Shown piece by piece: positions 11,618 through 50,437 of a stretch of 64,000 bases of DNA. Every line of letters begins with the position of its first letter. Position 1 is the stretch's first letter. Source of the DNA: Reticulitermes speratus (lineage: Eukaryota; Arthropoda; Insecta; Blattodea; Rhinotermitidae). Below the pieces are notes generated by a model that did not search any database, was not told the DNA's origin, and saw nothing but the letters and a program-made list of their open reading frames with translations. Where the stretch lies: the NCBI GenBank assembly GCA_021186555.1, contig JAJKFL010000042.1, positions 13,322,781 through 13,386,780 of the forward strand, given 5' to 3'. Made by a program: the position numbers and the translations under genes.

Positions 11618-12760
11618 TTAAATATAGATTTTCATTGTTCTTCTCACATTCTGTCGACACATAGGACATGTTCCATGTTCTCTCTTTATTATGATGGAGC
11701 ACTCTGTGCACAGACAAAGGTGTCGACAGGGTAATACAATGACACACTTGTTTCTATCCTGACACACAACACACAGATTGCTTTCTTGTTCCTGCTGCAG
11801 TTGGTGGAGTAAGTGCTGCCTTGTATCATTTGTTTTTCCATGTTCAACTCTTGGTACAAGACGGAAACGCAAATTTAGTGTAGAAGAGATTGAAGCTTCA
11901 TGTGTATGATGGTTTTGACTTTCAGTTCCTTCGCTTGATTCTTCACTTTCTGAAGATTCAGCATATTCTGGTTCTTCATTCTGATTGGTAAATATTGAGA
12001 GCAGCAGCATTTCCAAATTAGTCCACGCAGAGAGTAACGCATATTTCATTTGAACACACAGACTTGCAAAATAATGGATTATATGGGTACGATACTTCAT
12101 ACTAGCCCATAATATGCATGACCCCAGTATTAAACCAGCTTGTGCCTCAAAAGGTATATCATACAAAAACTGAATTATTCCATATATAAGGCCCAAACTT
12201 CCTCTAAGTGTAGATTCTGCTATAGATATTATTTCTTCACAACTTCGCCCAACAAGAAAAACACACATGCTAATGATATACACAAATCCAAGTGGAATAA
12301 TCTGCAATGCTAGCCAGATGCCTGATCCAACCAATGTCATGAAATTCTTCAAAACTTCTGGAATGCTTGCAATAAAATATATTACTTTCGTCACCACTAT
12401 GCATGCCGCATCTACTGTCAATAGCATAAATTCGTATATTTCCAAACAGGTGGTCTTTGTAATTTGCCACCAGCTGTACACCGTTTTTATAAGCCATTCC
12501 ACTACCGATGCTAAAACCCTAGCAACGTATGTTCCTTTATTAAACACATCCAATACAAAAATGCAGTAATCTTCATACAGTACTTTCAGGACATCTAATA
12601 TTGTTCCAAGGACAGTGAACATAAATGTGGTACATACGATCGTATATTTCACAATAAATTGTCCACATGCACTGCTAATGACAACAACAAAATAGGCTAT
12701 TTTACTCACAACGGCAAAGAAGACTATGACCAACTGAAAAATCTCCTGTATGCCCACCAT
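11618..12760 (-). CDS. RNF26: RING finger E3 ubiquitin ligase, RNF26-like
   Basis: A single uninterrupted ORF of 380 residues starts at the first in-frame ATG (12760-12758); an in-frame TAG lies 49 bases further upstream. Residues about 5-250 form several hydrophobic segments, so the protein is multi-pass, as expected for RNF26 of the endoplasmic reticulum. An acidic serine-rich linker follows (SSESEESSEGTESQ). The C-terminus is a RING of C3HC4 type beginning at residue 330: CVVC, then PCRHLCLCTEC, then CPMC, closing with MKIYI. In vertebrates RNF26 is an ER ubiquitin ligase that positions perinuclear vesicles; that role is inferred here from family membership. A minus-strand AATAAA (about 11577-11582) lies just past the stop. 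The start is 418 bases from that of Afg3l2, head to head. The assignment rests on the membrane region plus terminal RING and the closing residues; another membrane RING protein is less likely. Confidence 0.85.
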   Translation of the reverse strand: MVGIQEIFQLVIVFFAVVSKIAYFVVVISSACGQFIVKYTIVCTTFMFTVLGTILDVLKVLYEDYCIFVLDVFNKGTYVARVLASVVEWLIKTVYSWWQITKTTCLEIYEFMLLTVDAACIVVTKVIYFIASIPEVLKNFMTLVGSGIWLALQIIPLGFVYIISMCVFLVGRSCEEIISIAESTLRGSLGLIYGIIQFLYDIPFEAQAGLILGSCILWASMKYRTHIIHYFASLCVQMKYALLSAWTNLEMLLLSIFTNQNEEPEYAESSESEESSEGTESQNHHTHEASISSTLNLRFRLVPRVEHGKTNDTRQHLLHQLQQEQESNLCVVCQDRNKCVIVLPCRHLCLCTECSIIIKREHGTCPMCRQNVRRTMKIYI

Positions 12761-13178
12761 TACTTCTTCGGTGGTTCGTTCTGAAGCGCTTTTCAAGGGT
12801 CCCGGTGGCTATTATCCCTGCTTGGTATTATGACAATAACGTTAGACGGTCCTCTGATCCGTCACTAAGTCAACGACTCACATCTGATATAACAGTGTCT
12901 TGAAAGAGTGACTTTTACATGAGCTAACACTCAAACCCACCTCTCACGAAAAATTTATTTGAACAAAGGTTATAACAGCAGCGTGTTTAAAATTCGTACG
13001 TCAGTGCCTGTGCTTTCAGAAATCTCACACGTTGGCTCATTTTTTAAGTTCTTGATTGTGTTGTCTACCCTGCATTCAAAAAACGATTCGGCAGACGTTG
13101 GGCGGGGTGGGGAGAGTGGAGAGAGTGAGGAGAATGATTAAATTTCTACCTTGACGAATATTTTTCATCAGATCGGCA
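12761..13178. promoter_or_regulatory. Shared head-to-head promoter region of RNF26 and Afg3l2
   Basis: These 418 bases separate the two divergent start codons. They contain a GC-box-like GGGCGGGGTGGGG at 13100-13112, about 70 bases before the Afg3l2 ATG. No repeat has inserted here, unlike in almost all other non-coding sequence in the window. Transcription start sites cannot be placed. Confidence 0.6.
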
Positions 13179-40941
<27,763 letters not shown>

Positions 40942-41090
40942 TAAGGTGAGAAGTGAATTTGTAACACATCTACTCCCAACTTTAAATTCATCAGACTACT
41001 ATTGCCTGGCTGTTTTTATACAAGAAGCAAGTATTTGTGATTTTTTTCTGTTTGTGTTTATGTGTTGCCTAAAATATTCTTTGTTTATAC

Positions 41091-41367
41091 TTTTTTTTCG
41101 GTGAAGGGCCCCGCAGCAGATGCTGTGATGCACCGCAGCCTTGAGGCTTCTTCTGCAACCCTGTGATGAAGATGATTAGTTTTTTCGTTTTTCCTTGTAA
41201 TGGAGCACCAGTGTAATGAAATTGACAGAGGAAAACCGAAGTACTCGGGGAAAAACCTGTCTCAGTGCCACTTTGTCCACCACAAATCCCACGTGGACTG
41301 ACCTGAGATCAAACCCGGGCCTCCGTGGTGAGAGGCCGGCGACTAACTGCCTGAGCCATGGCATGGC
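41091..41367 (-). mobile_element. tRNA-derived SINE (family A) just past the Afg3l2 stop
   Basis: A 12-base duplication CTTTGTTTATAC (41079-41090, 41368-41379) frames it. On the minus strand: GCCATGGCTCAGGCAGTTAG, B-box GGGTTTGATCTC, GTGGGATTTGTGGTGGAC. It sits 150 bases after the Afg3l2 stop, so it is probably in its 3' UTR. Confidence 0.85.
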
Positions 41368-42283
41368 CTTTGTTTATACCTTAGTACTGTGAGAATTGTC
41401 TTTTACTTTACTTTAGTCTGGTAGATGTCTAAAAGTTTGGATTTCATACACACATTCAGAACAGATTCTTCGGTAACCGTATGTTATTATTTGTTGAGCC
41501 TGGTGTGTTTTCATTGACCTTAACTTCATTATTTTTTTTTAATACTGCTAACCCCTTGAATTCAATAAAGGGTATCCAGCCTGCTTTTGCAACTGTGGTT
41601 AAATAGGAACAAATCTTGCTGTTGCAGTGTTAACATCATTGTTATATCTTCTGTGGTGTACATCGATAAATAAAATGTATTTTTTGGTAACAGAATAACA
41701 TTTGTCTGTCATCGTGTGATGGCAAGATGAAATGCTGTCACATGCTAAGTGTGAACTCAAAACGTGAGAGGCATGGTATGGCTGGCTGAACAAAGTGGCT
41801 GGCTACATCTCAGAGACAGTGTTAGTTTAGAGTTGATTAACATATCAAAATAATTTATAGTTATTTCCTCTTTCAGAATACACTCAGGCTAGCATTCTGG
41901 AAGTTTCCTTATTATGGTTTTTAAGAAATCTTGCGGTTCATGAAGACATGCATCTTTCTAATATCCTAAACTTTATTATAAAGTGTTCTGAACCTTTAAA
42001 AGGCTGGGTTGGTATTTAAATTTTAGTGCATGGTTTATGAAAAACATATTATTTCAACCAAAAAAGATAAGATTGTGAAATAAATGGCATGTTGTGGAAA
42101 ATAAAACAGATTATGCAGCATGTCTCAAAAATGCAGTAAATTTTCTTTTTCCCTAAATATATAAAATGAATTTCTAGGAGTGTCTTTTTTCCCGTGCGTT
42201 TACATATATGAACGTAGGTCATGTAAAGGTTAATATCGCTTATATAAGCAAACCATTTTTTCTTTCTTGTTTTTGAGCTGCAC

Positions 42284-42500
42284 AGGCCTTGTTAATAGCA
42301 TTAGTATAACTGCTTCTGTCTTGTATTCAGCAGGCACCTGGTTCAAGTCTTAGCTGTGACTCTGATTATCCTTTTTTCCTTCAGTCTGTCCAGGCAAATG
42401 CTGGGATTGTACCTTAAATTAGGCCATACCTGCTTCCTTCCACATATTTCTGATTCTTCACCATTATCCACTCATTTGGTGCCGTAATATCCATAGTTAC
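42284..42500 (+). mobile_element. Degenerate tRNA-derived SINE (family D)
   Basis: Head with TAGCATTAGTATAACTGC and B-box GGTTCAAGTC, then a body with ATTAGGCCATACCTGC shared with the copies near 10270 and 54890. Confidence 0.5.
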
Positions 42501-43140
42501 TGACAGTATTTTTTAACTATTAATACATTAGTTAGGTTTGTGAATTTAAATTTAAACATTTTTATGTGACAGGTGAATTTTGGCTGCATACTGTCCCATC
42601 TGCCATGTACCACATTTTGTTCTGCCTTTCTCTGCCTGCTAAAGAAAACATGTTGGCATTTGGAAGAAAGTATTGAAATTTAGTATAACTTTGCATGGAA
42701 GCTGAATGTAGTGCACTTGAGTATGTAAGTATTGTATATTTTTAGGATTTTTCTGTGAGAATAAGTAATTGTCTGTTTTAACTTTCTATGTTGAATAAAG
42801 ATGCAACATGTAGGAGTACTAAATCAGATTTACTCGCATATGGTGGAATATCCATTTAAGAGTCCTTTATTTAAAACTTCATTCTGGAATTCAGTTCGTA
42901 AGGTCCAACCTAAGGAATAAATCCCCCCGACTTACTGTTTGTCTCAGTTCAAATTCATTGTCCCCCCAGAGAAACATTAAATGGGGATTTATTTCAGTTG
43001 CACTTTCTGTAGTTTGTGTGTTATGGGCTTTATATCTGCAGTAATATCCTATGCCTGTTACCAAGACTAAAGTGTGAAGGAAGATGGTAAAGAATCCATT
43101 AATTATTGTATGTGAGTTTTTATTATTTTCTACCCCAGTT

Positions 43141-43240
43141 NNNNNNNNNNNNNNNNNNNNNNNNNNNNNNNNNNNNNNNNNNNNNNNNNNNNNNNNNNNN
43201 NNNNNNNNNNNNNNNNNNNNNNNNNNNNNNNNNNNNNNNN
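43141..43240. other. Assembly gap (100 N)
   Basis: One hundred undetermined bases. The round number suggests a gap of unknown size. Confidence 1.
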
Positions 43241-43520
43241 TCCATTAATCAAATTAAGCCCAGACACTCCCTAGAAACAGCTGTAATAGGCTAATTGAAA
43301 TATTTTGGACACATATTGCGCACGTCAGATTCATTGGAAAAAGATTTTATATTTAGATTGACAGACGGCAGTAGAAGATGAGGAAGACAGCGGACAAAAT
43401 GCACAAACGAATAACCCTGACGATGAACTGGCATGACACCATAAATGCCAAGCAAAACAACGCAATGGAGGGACCCGATCTACAAGGCCGTGGAAAATAG
43501 GTAACGACAAAACGAAAACG
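43241..43520 (+). mobile_element. LINE reverse-transcriptase 3' fragment
   Basis: Mixed frames encode a third type of LINE tail: YFGHILR-like, SLEK, GRRRRGRQRTKW-like, MTWHD and RDLVYKVVENR-like, much mutated. The left edge is lost in the assembly gap. Confidence 0.6.
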
Positions 43521-45792
43521 ACTAAGGGATAGCAAGACTCAGCAAGATAGCAAGCTCAGAAAATCGAATAGGATCACCAGGAGTCGCTTGCAACCTGAAG
43601 GAACTACTACTACTACCCTGGACTCCATTTTGGTTTCTGTGCCGAAGCCAATATCACGGACTTCATATAAATCTGCACCTTCAACAAACCAAATTTCTGA
43701 ATGATGTCTGCAATCCGTGCCCCGAAAATTTACCTATTCGCGGCTGGGCACAGTATCTAGCACAGGGTATCAAGTAACCTGTGGTATATACCAATGCATT
43801 GGTTGGGTGCTGGTGGTATTTTGTAAGGCCAGGTCCTCTGTTTTGTCAGATAGGGTTTTGGTCACATATGATCGGATATGATTGAAGGTCAGTTATTCAC
43901 TGTGGTAATGTTAGTGTTAACTGCTAGTTGTTTATTCTCGTATAAAGTGATTTGTAGTGATTATCAAGAGATTCTGTTGTGTGAGTTCTAACCTTACCAG
44001 AACATTGTGGGCTGTACTAAATGGGGGAATCATAATTTTATCGACGTGTCAGCTCATATAAGAATATTGTATCGCATGATGTTATTGGAGGTGCCAGCCT
44101 ATGTCAGGAAGTGTGTCAGTAAAATCATATTACCAGTATAATACTACAGTAGCTGCAGGAAGAGATTTCAAATCCAAAGTAAATTTCACACCCATGTGAA
44201 ACATACTGAGGTTTACGTTCCATTGTTTCCAAAATGATAGGAGTCTGCAAAGTGCATTGATTGTTTCTTTTCATATCTCTTTGTGACTTTATGTTTCCTT
44301 AGAGATGAAAGTAAGGGAAGGTGAAGGTACTGATTATTTGTTAATCATTATCCAAAGTTGATTACATAACAAACTCTGAACATGAGATCACATTGCTAAG
44401 TCCTGTACAGGCATACCTTGCAGAATGTCTACCCGGTTAACGTTTTCCCGGTAGAACACCACTTGGTTTTTAATATCCAAACTTCATAGAATGTACATAT
44501 CTCTCAATACAACATCTGTTACTGCATAAAAAGCAACTGTTTCTTAACAACCATATTAGTTGTTTGATGATCAGGAAGTGATGTTCTAAGCATTTTACAT
44601 CCTAACATGATAGTTTGATACTTATATATAGGAGTTCTGCTGTATTTTAATTACGTTTTAGGAAGTTGGTTGGAGGTTTTTGGTTGACATAACGCAATAT
44701 AACTTTTTGCATGTAAAATAACGGGAAATAGGCCTCCAGTTAACATTTTCGTGCAGAACATCTGATTTTCAGGAACAAATCACTGACATTAAGCGGGCGA
44801 TGGCTGTATCTCATCATGGTTGGATATTAACGTGGCTGACTGATAACAAGAACAAACATGTAATGAGGGTTATGTTTGGGATGTGATGATGTGCCCATGT
44901 TTTCTGACATTGGAAGGAATGTAGCATGTTTATCTAGATCCTTACAGAGTAAGGCCCTACATTCCTTTGAAATTTTGGAAAACAGTAACCCAGCTACATA
45001 TCCCACAAGACCTGAATCCTCCACAGAACAGCTGTGCAAACCTGAAATCTTGCAGGCATGTAATAATAAACAGAAATGAACTGCACATTCATCATGGCAG
45101 CATTCTTGAAGTAGTGTGTATGTTAAAATGTGAGTCAGTACTTGCTTAGTGGATAAGTGACTGCTGCAATGGAATGATGTAACTGTTAGATGAACTACTA
45201 TGTATATGCTAAATTTACTGTCTTAAAATGTTTTGGTCATTAGACTTTCTAATATTAAAATGAAAAACAGTAGAAAGGAGCCTGAGGCTATTACATATTG
45301 GCAGTAATTGCATTGTGGAAGGTATTGTATAAACCTGTTTAGAACAGTTTGCTATTTTGAATCACAGTATATTTCATGATCATCCCTCCCCTCAAGGGAA
45401 GTTGGTGGTCTAGCTGCAGAAAGGATGAGATTCAAGACAAGCTAGGCTTGGTACATGTAATTTAATTTGCCATTCCCTTCCTTTCTTCTGTTTGACAGAG
45501 TTCAAACTTTGTGAATATGAGGAGTACTAGATTGCCACAGTTGTTTATGTCTCTCATTAGGCTGTATAGTCCCTGCCAGCCACCATCATCTTCACTGTCT
45601 TGTTTCAGGATGGGCACAGCTCCACTGAGACGCTAGACAGTTGGTCCTGACTACGTAAATTTCGTTATCAAAGTGTCAACATTTCTTGACATTTCCATTC
45701 ATGTTGCAGTAGAATAATCTTTATGGGAGACATAAAGGGCTTATGATGTGAGGAGAAGTTTGTATGTTTTTTTTTTTCTGTTTTCCAGTTTG

Positions 45793-45963
45793 ATGGCATT
45801 TGGCAGTCTATCTGCAGTTGGCAGATTTTGGAAAAAGTACTGGATTGTTATATTTTTTCCAACGGCAACAGCTGGTTGTATATTTTCTGATTTGGCACAT
45901 ACTAGGAAGTGGAAACAGCATCAAGCAGAACTTAAAGCCATAGTAGAAAAGTCAGTTTCATAG
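45793..45963 (+). CDS. 56-residue single-pass membrane micropeptide (first cistron)
   Basis: I do not recognise this protein. The ORF starts four bases into the exon with a weak context (TTTGATGG; T at -3) and ends in TAG, 14 bases before the NDUFB1 start. Residues 11-15 (RFWKK) are basic, 16-33 (YWIVIFFPTATAGCIFSD) form one hydrophobic segment, and a charged helical tail follows (HTRKWKQHQAELKAIVEK). Size and layout are those of small inner-mitochondrial-membrane proteins, and sharing an mRNA with a complex I subunit points the same way, but this is inference. It could instead be a chance upstream ORF; the lack of stops and the patterned composition argue against that. Confidence 0.65.
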   Translation: MAFGSLSAVGRFWKKYWIVIFFPTATAGCIFSDLAHTRKWKQHQAELKAIVEKSVS

Positions 45964-45977
45964 AACAGTTTTCCATT

Positions 45978-46151
45978 ATGGCCATATTTGGTATTACACG
46001 TCAGTATGTACTTGCTGTTATACCAGTGAGTGGATTCATGCTTGGTTGGTGGTTAGACAGAAAGGAAACAGAACGTATGGTAAGGTTTAGAGACAAGAGT
46101 GCTCTGTTTGGCCGAGAACTTAAGCCAGGAGAAAAGCCCTCTTGGCCGTAA
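45978..46151 (+). CDS. NDUFB1: NADH dehydrogenase 1 beta subcomplex subunit 1 (NDUFB1, MNLL)
   Basis: 57 residues, the normal length for this accessory subunit of mitochondrial complex I. An N-terminal membrane segment (YVLAVIPVSGFMLGWWL) is followed by DRKETERMVRFRDKSALFGR and ELKPGEKPSW, which match the family pattern of DRK, then R-x-K-S-x-L-F, then REL-P-E, then W near the end. The start context is strong (A at -3, G at +4). It is the second ORF of the exon, so its translation needs leaky scanning or reinitiation if both ORFs are on one mRNA. AATAAA follows within about 60 bases of the stop. Confidence 0.9.
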   Translation: MAIFGITRQYVLAVIPVSGFMLGWWLDRKETERMVRFRDKSALFGRELKPGEKPSWP

Positions 46152-46462
46152 AGAACTTATGTTGAAGCCTGTACATAGCATTTTGTAAGCAAATTGTAGA
46201 CATGTTAACACACAAATAAAAACATTGTGAATTGCAGTAATAAAGATATTTATTCATTTTTGGTACAATGTGATACTGTTTTACCTAAGTTTTTGTTGTG
46301 ACAAGTGAGGTAACTTCTACATGTGCAGAAATTGAGGTAATTGCAACATAAGATTTGTGAAATAACTTCATAAAATTAGAGGCACTGCAACTTCATTAGC
46401 ATTATCTCAAGATACTTTACTTGTAGTGAGGTCACAGAAAAATCCTGTGACACCCCATCTCT

Positions 46463-46713
46463 TGGCCCTGCCATGGCTCAGGTTGTTAGTCACCTGTCTG
46501 TCACTGTAGAAGCATGGGTTCAATCCCAGGCCAGTGCAAGTAGGATTTGTCATGAAGAACATGGCTCTGGGCACTGGTTTTTCTGGGATAACTTCAGTTT
46601 CCTCCTGTCAGTATCATTCCACTAATATACCATATTCATTTTTCATTCATCTACCAGTGACACTGTATGATTCTGGCAGTTAACAGTGTTAAATAAAACG
46701 CCGTTCTGTCTTA
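46463..46713 (+). mobile_element. tRNA-derived SINE (family A)
   Basis: A 13-base duplication ACACCCCATCTCT (46450-46462, 46714-46726) bounds it exactly. Head GCCATGGCTCAGGTTGTTAG, B-box GGGTTCAATCCC. Confidence 0.9.
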
Positions 46714-47482
46714 ACACCCCATCTCTCTCAAGCTGTTGCCCATCCTCTACGAGTATTGCTTTACTCTATGGGAAAAATGCACAGCTGCCAAGATCTCCCA
46801 CCACATGAGCATTGGTATAATGTGCTTAAACATTCCCAAGACTTTGAAATACTTGAAGAATATATTTGCAGACTTTTTATTTGCAATTCTGCATATGTTC
46901 TCAATATTCATCTATTGCACATACAAATATACCTTGAAAGTTAATGAATACTAAAGATATTCAAATGTGCAGGCAGATAACTTATTTTTTATGTATTTCA
47001 CTACACATATGAATTTGGAAAAGTTTTACGATACCTGATTATGATTCTACCAGTTCCTAAGGTTGCATAGCATTAGTGGCAAATAAATGAAATATGAGTA
47101 TGGAGTACTAATGGAGTGATACTGAGGGAAAACTAAGTAATTGGAAAAAAAAAAAAAACTTATACCAATTTTATTCTTCTTTCTTAGCTCATTTTTTTAA
47201 AACTATGTTTGATCTGAACATTATATAAACCAGAAATTCAACAAACAGTTCACACTGAAGAACGTCAGTACCAGGTGACTATTTTCATAGATAAAATTTA
47301 GATGGACATGACCTCTCATTGTGCATGCAATTTTATATGCTTGTGAATAAGTCTTGTAAAATGTAATAGAAAAATATTTTGGTCACTTGTCCACCATATT
47401 GAATATTAATATTAACTCTTTTGTGCCGAACATCAACCACAGTTGATTCATGGTGTGAATTTAAAGTGCTGAGGTCACTTAA

Positions 47483-47743
47483 CCCTTTGAGACCAGAATT
47501 AAGTGCCCAGTGTACTCTGGAAAAGACCCGGGATTTAAATGGCCACCCATCACTTGATATGTTCTTGGCTGATGACTGTAGTGGTCATTCAGTTTCCTCA
47601 GCAGCACACTCTGTGTTGACTGTAGTCATCCTTTGACACCACAGGGTCAAAGTCATTGCCCAAGAACATGAAAAGTAATGGTGGCCATTAAAATTCTCAT
47701 CACTTTCAGAGCAACCTGAGCATGTAATTTCAGCATGAAAGGG
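47483..47743. mobile_element. piggyBac-type MITE (copy 2), fold-back form
   Basis: Flanked by TTAA (47479-47482, 47744-47747) with ends CCCTTT and AAAGGG. The outer 90 or so bases of each side are inverted copies of each other (TTCATGTTCTTGG / CCAAGAACATGAA class), and the left side resembles the element at 26393-26545. Confidence 0.8.
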
Positions 47744-48037
47744 TTAATAGCGTGTCTTAAAACCTACTTTTACCAACTTGATGATAAAATTTAAACATAC
47801 AGCAGTTTTATAAGATACAGTGATGTATGACATTTCTGGAGCCATTTTCCATAAAAATATGTATTTTTTTATATACACATAAAATCTGGACAAAATTAGC
47901 AGATTTATACAGGGTCCTTATTTTATCTTACAGCAATCTTTTGTCACTTCTTGCCGTGGGGCATTTGGCTGATTGGGATGTGTTAATACGATAAATGAGC
48001 TGACAGGAAGTGGCAACTGATAGTTGTTAGACAAATA

Positions 48038-48836
48038 CAAGTAGTTCTCGTTTTATGTGATTTTGCTTTAACGCGACCTGAAAATTTACAACACTTTTCG
48101 AATTTACGCAATAATTTTCGGTTTAACGTGATTGGACATAGACAATCTGTGGTTGTGCTTATCTTCTGTAGGAGGCTAGCAGGAAGTGACGTCACTGTCA
48201 CACCACCAGTCATGTGTATGGATTGATTATGTTGGTGATATAACCACGCGGCTCATTTACTTCTCTCTTGAGCAGCATTGGCTTTTCTTACCAATATGAG
48301 TGAGAAACGTAAATCTGCATCACCTAGTGTAATCCAAGTGAGAAATCGGCGAAAGAAATCAGTAATTAAGAGAAATTAGATGTAATAAGCCGACTTCAAA
48401 AAGATTAATGAATTGTTGATATGTGCCGTAATGTTAAGACTCGTTCATAGTAGCATACATACAATTTGTGATAATGCTGATAGAATTAAAGAAAGTGCTA
48501 AGTCAGGAACTAAAGTGTGTGTCTGTGTAGCAAGACTACCACAGTCGTATTGGAATGACCGTACCAAAAAACTATAGATATGAGTCTCTTACATTTTTAT
48601 TGCATCAGAAATAAATAACTATATTGTATAGAAATGTATATATATACTGTATATACAGTACACATATACTCTACAGGTCTGTATGTCCACTAGTGGTATA
48701 GTCTTGCACTATATAGGATGAGGTTGTCTGTCCCCTAACCCCTAGGAAATACATTGCTTTAAATGGGAATTTTTTTTGTTAGATTTGTGCAACGTTTTTC
48801 AAGAACGTAACCCTGGCGTAAAATGAGAACTATCTG
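48038..48836 (+). mobile_element. Tigger-type DNA transposon, deleted (family C)
   Basis: Ends pair as inverted repeats (left AGTAGTTCTCGTTTTA, right TAAAATGAGAACTATCTG) flanked by TA (48036-48037, 48837-48838). The interior starts a transposase (MSEKRKSASPS at 48298) with a CENP-B-type N-terminal HTH interrupted by stops, keeping LVHSSIHTICDNADRIKESA in another frame. The DDE domain is absent. Confidence 0.8.
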
Positions 48837-48852
48837 TAATGATCTTGTATAG

Positions 48853-48888
48853 ATGCATGCATGCATACATACATCCATACATACATAT
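48853..48888. repeat. (GCAT)n/(ATAC)n microsatellite
   Basis: Short tetranucleotide run directly after the Tigger remnant. Confidence 0.9.
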
Positions 48889-49429
48889 TGGTGACCAGCT
48901 GTAATCTCCATTTGACATTCAGAAAAAGGTACATCTTACGTGATTCTTTGTACTGTTATTTGGTCATAAAATATAAAGACCATAATAAGTTAAACTTCAT
49001 CACAACCTTTGTGTGCACCTTGACTTCCCAACAGCAAATGTCAGTGGGCATGACTATTGGATATTATTACTAGACTACTGAAAGATTTACAAGCTTAGTA
49101 TATAATTTCGTGAAAAAAGTAATCTCTGTTAAGTACACAGTTGTGGATATAACAATGTATTCTTTCTTTTGTCAAATTTTATACTCTCTTCCAAAATGTT
49201 TTACACTTTTTCCTCCACGATTATGTTGTTTCAGTGTGTGTCACTAACATTTTGAAATATTGCCCTTTCTGTAAAAGGGAAATATTTTTTATTATAGTGT
49301 TATCTGCTTGTGTGTCTTGAATGTTAAACATTTATCCCTGATTCTTTGAAAATTTCAAAATGGAAATATGTAGTCGTAATGTGTGTGGCAGAGAGCTGTG
49401 TCTGAAAAGTATGTTGCAGTAGTATCACA

Positions 49430-49705
49430 TAGGGTTGCCAGGTTTTCCTTAAAAAAAAAAAGGAAGATTTTTGTCGACAAAATTAGTTTTAAAAAATACA
49501 AGAAAATTCAAATTGTCTGATATTTTAATTGCACTTAACTTGACATTTTGCCCTTTTTAACAATTGTTTATCCTGTTTTACATACTGAAGGAAATCTTTA
49601 CATGTAAAAGAGACACCTACTTACAGGCAAATTAAAAAAGTAAACAGTAAAATCAACCAAAAAAACGTAAAGCTTACGGGAAAAACGTAGGACCTGGCAA
49701 CCCTA
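49430..49705. mobile_element. hAT-type MITE
   Basis: 276 bases with ends TAGGGTTGCCAGG and CCTGGCAACCCTA and a perfect 8-base duplication GTATCACA (49422-49429, 49706-49713), as expected for hAT elements. The interior is A/T-rich and non-coding. Confidence 0.85.
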
Positions 49706-50437
49706 GTATCACACCACATTTGATGTATTCTGAAAAGATTTCTGTTTTGCATATGAAATGTACCTTAATGTACAAGATATCTTCATGGGCAGAGTATCAT
49801 AGGAACAAAATTTTTAGCATTACCAACATATTGAGTTCTGACATGCAATAATCAAAGTACATTATGACAAGTGAACAGTCCTGTTGGATGTGTTTGTAGC
49901 CCTGAGGAACATCCATTAAATAAAATACGTGAAGAAATATTGAGCAGATTTGTGTGAAATTTGGTATTGAAAAGTTTACTAACATTTGTCAAGCCATTTC
50001 AGTTTTCATTTAGGTTGGGAGATTCTAACAACCACTTTACTTAAAAAATTATATGTGTTTCTGCATGCATCCTGAGAGTAATTTGGTTAATATTTATCCA
50101 GTAAAAAAAAAGTTCCAAATGAAGTTGTAAAGAAAAATTAAACATTTTATATTCAGTACACCTGTGTAACATGTCTTACATGTCTAATGATTAAAATGGG
50201 TTATGTTTTTGACATACATGTCAAAATGTTATTTATAACAGAGTGTTATACTTTTCTTCATTAATAAATGCCACCCATGAACAATAATTATGTTAATATG
50301 TTAGTTGTTTCAAAATTCATAAAAGGAACTGGCATATGGTCCAAAAAATGTGGTAATTCTGTGACGGACAACAGAGCACTTAAACGGAATAGATCTCTCC
50401 TCATGTGCACACATATACACGCCAACACCTTATAAGC

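Larger units (their letters stand above)
41368..45788. other. Afg3l2 3' flank and intergenic region
   Basis: AATAAA signals near 41564 and 42797 could end the Afg3l2 transcript. Beyond these are a degenerate SINE (about 42284-42500), the assembly gap (43141-43240) and a LINE fragment (43241-43520). The 5' exon of the bicistronic gene that follows must lie in this stretch or further upstream, but it cannot be placed. Confidence 0.5.
45789..46250 (+). other. Bicistronic terminal exon with polyadenylation signals
   Basis: The exon begins after TTTTCCAG (acceptor, 45787-45788), contains two complete ORFs, and is followed by AATAAA near 46213 and again near 46241. From the first ATG (45793) to the second (45978) there is no other ATG in any frame. 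The upstream, presumably untranslated, exon is not identified. Confidence 0.75.
46152..50437. other. Intergenic region between converging NDUFB1 and Nek2
   Basis: No gene is visible. It contains a SINE (46463-46713), a piggyBac-type MITE (47483-47743), a Tigger remnant (48038-48836), a GCAT/ATAC microsatellite and a hAT-type MITE (49430-49705). Confidence 0.6.

Noticed and set aside
12761..12796. Longer RNF26 start at 12796
   Set aside because: The codon there is TTG; the first ATG in frame is at 12760 and the family does not need the extra residues.
43106..43294. 62-codon ORF across the assembly gap
   Set aside because: It consists mostly of unknown residues from the 100 N and has no meaning.
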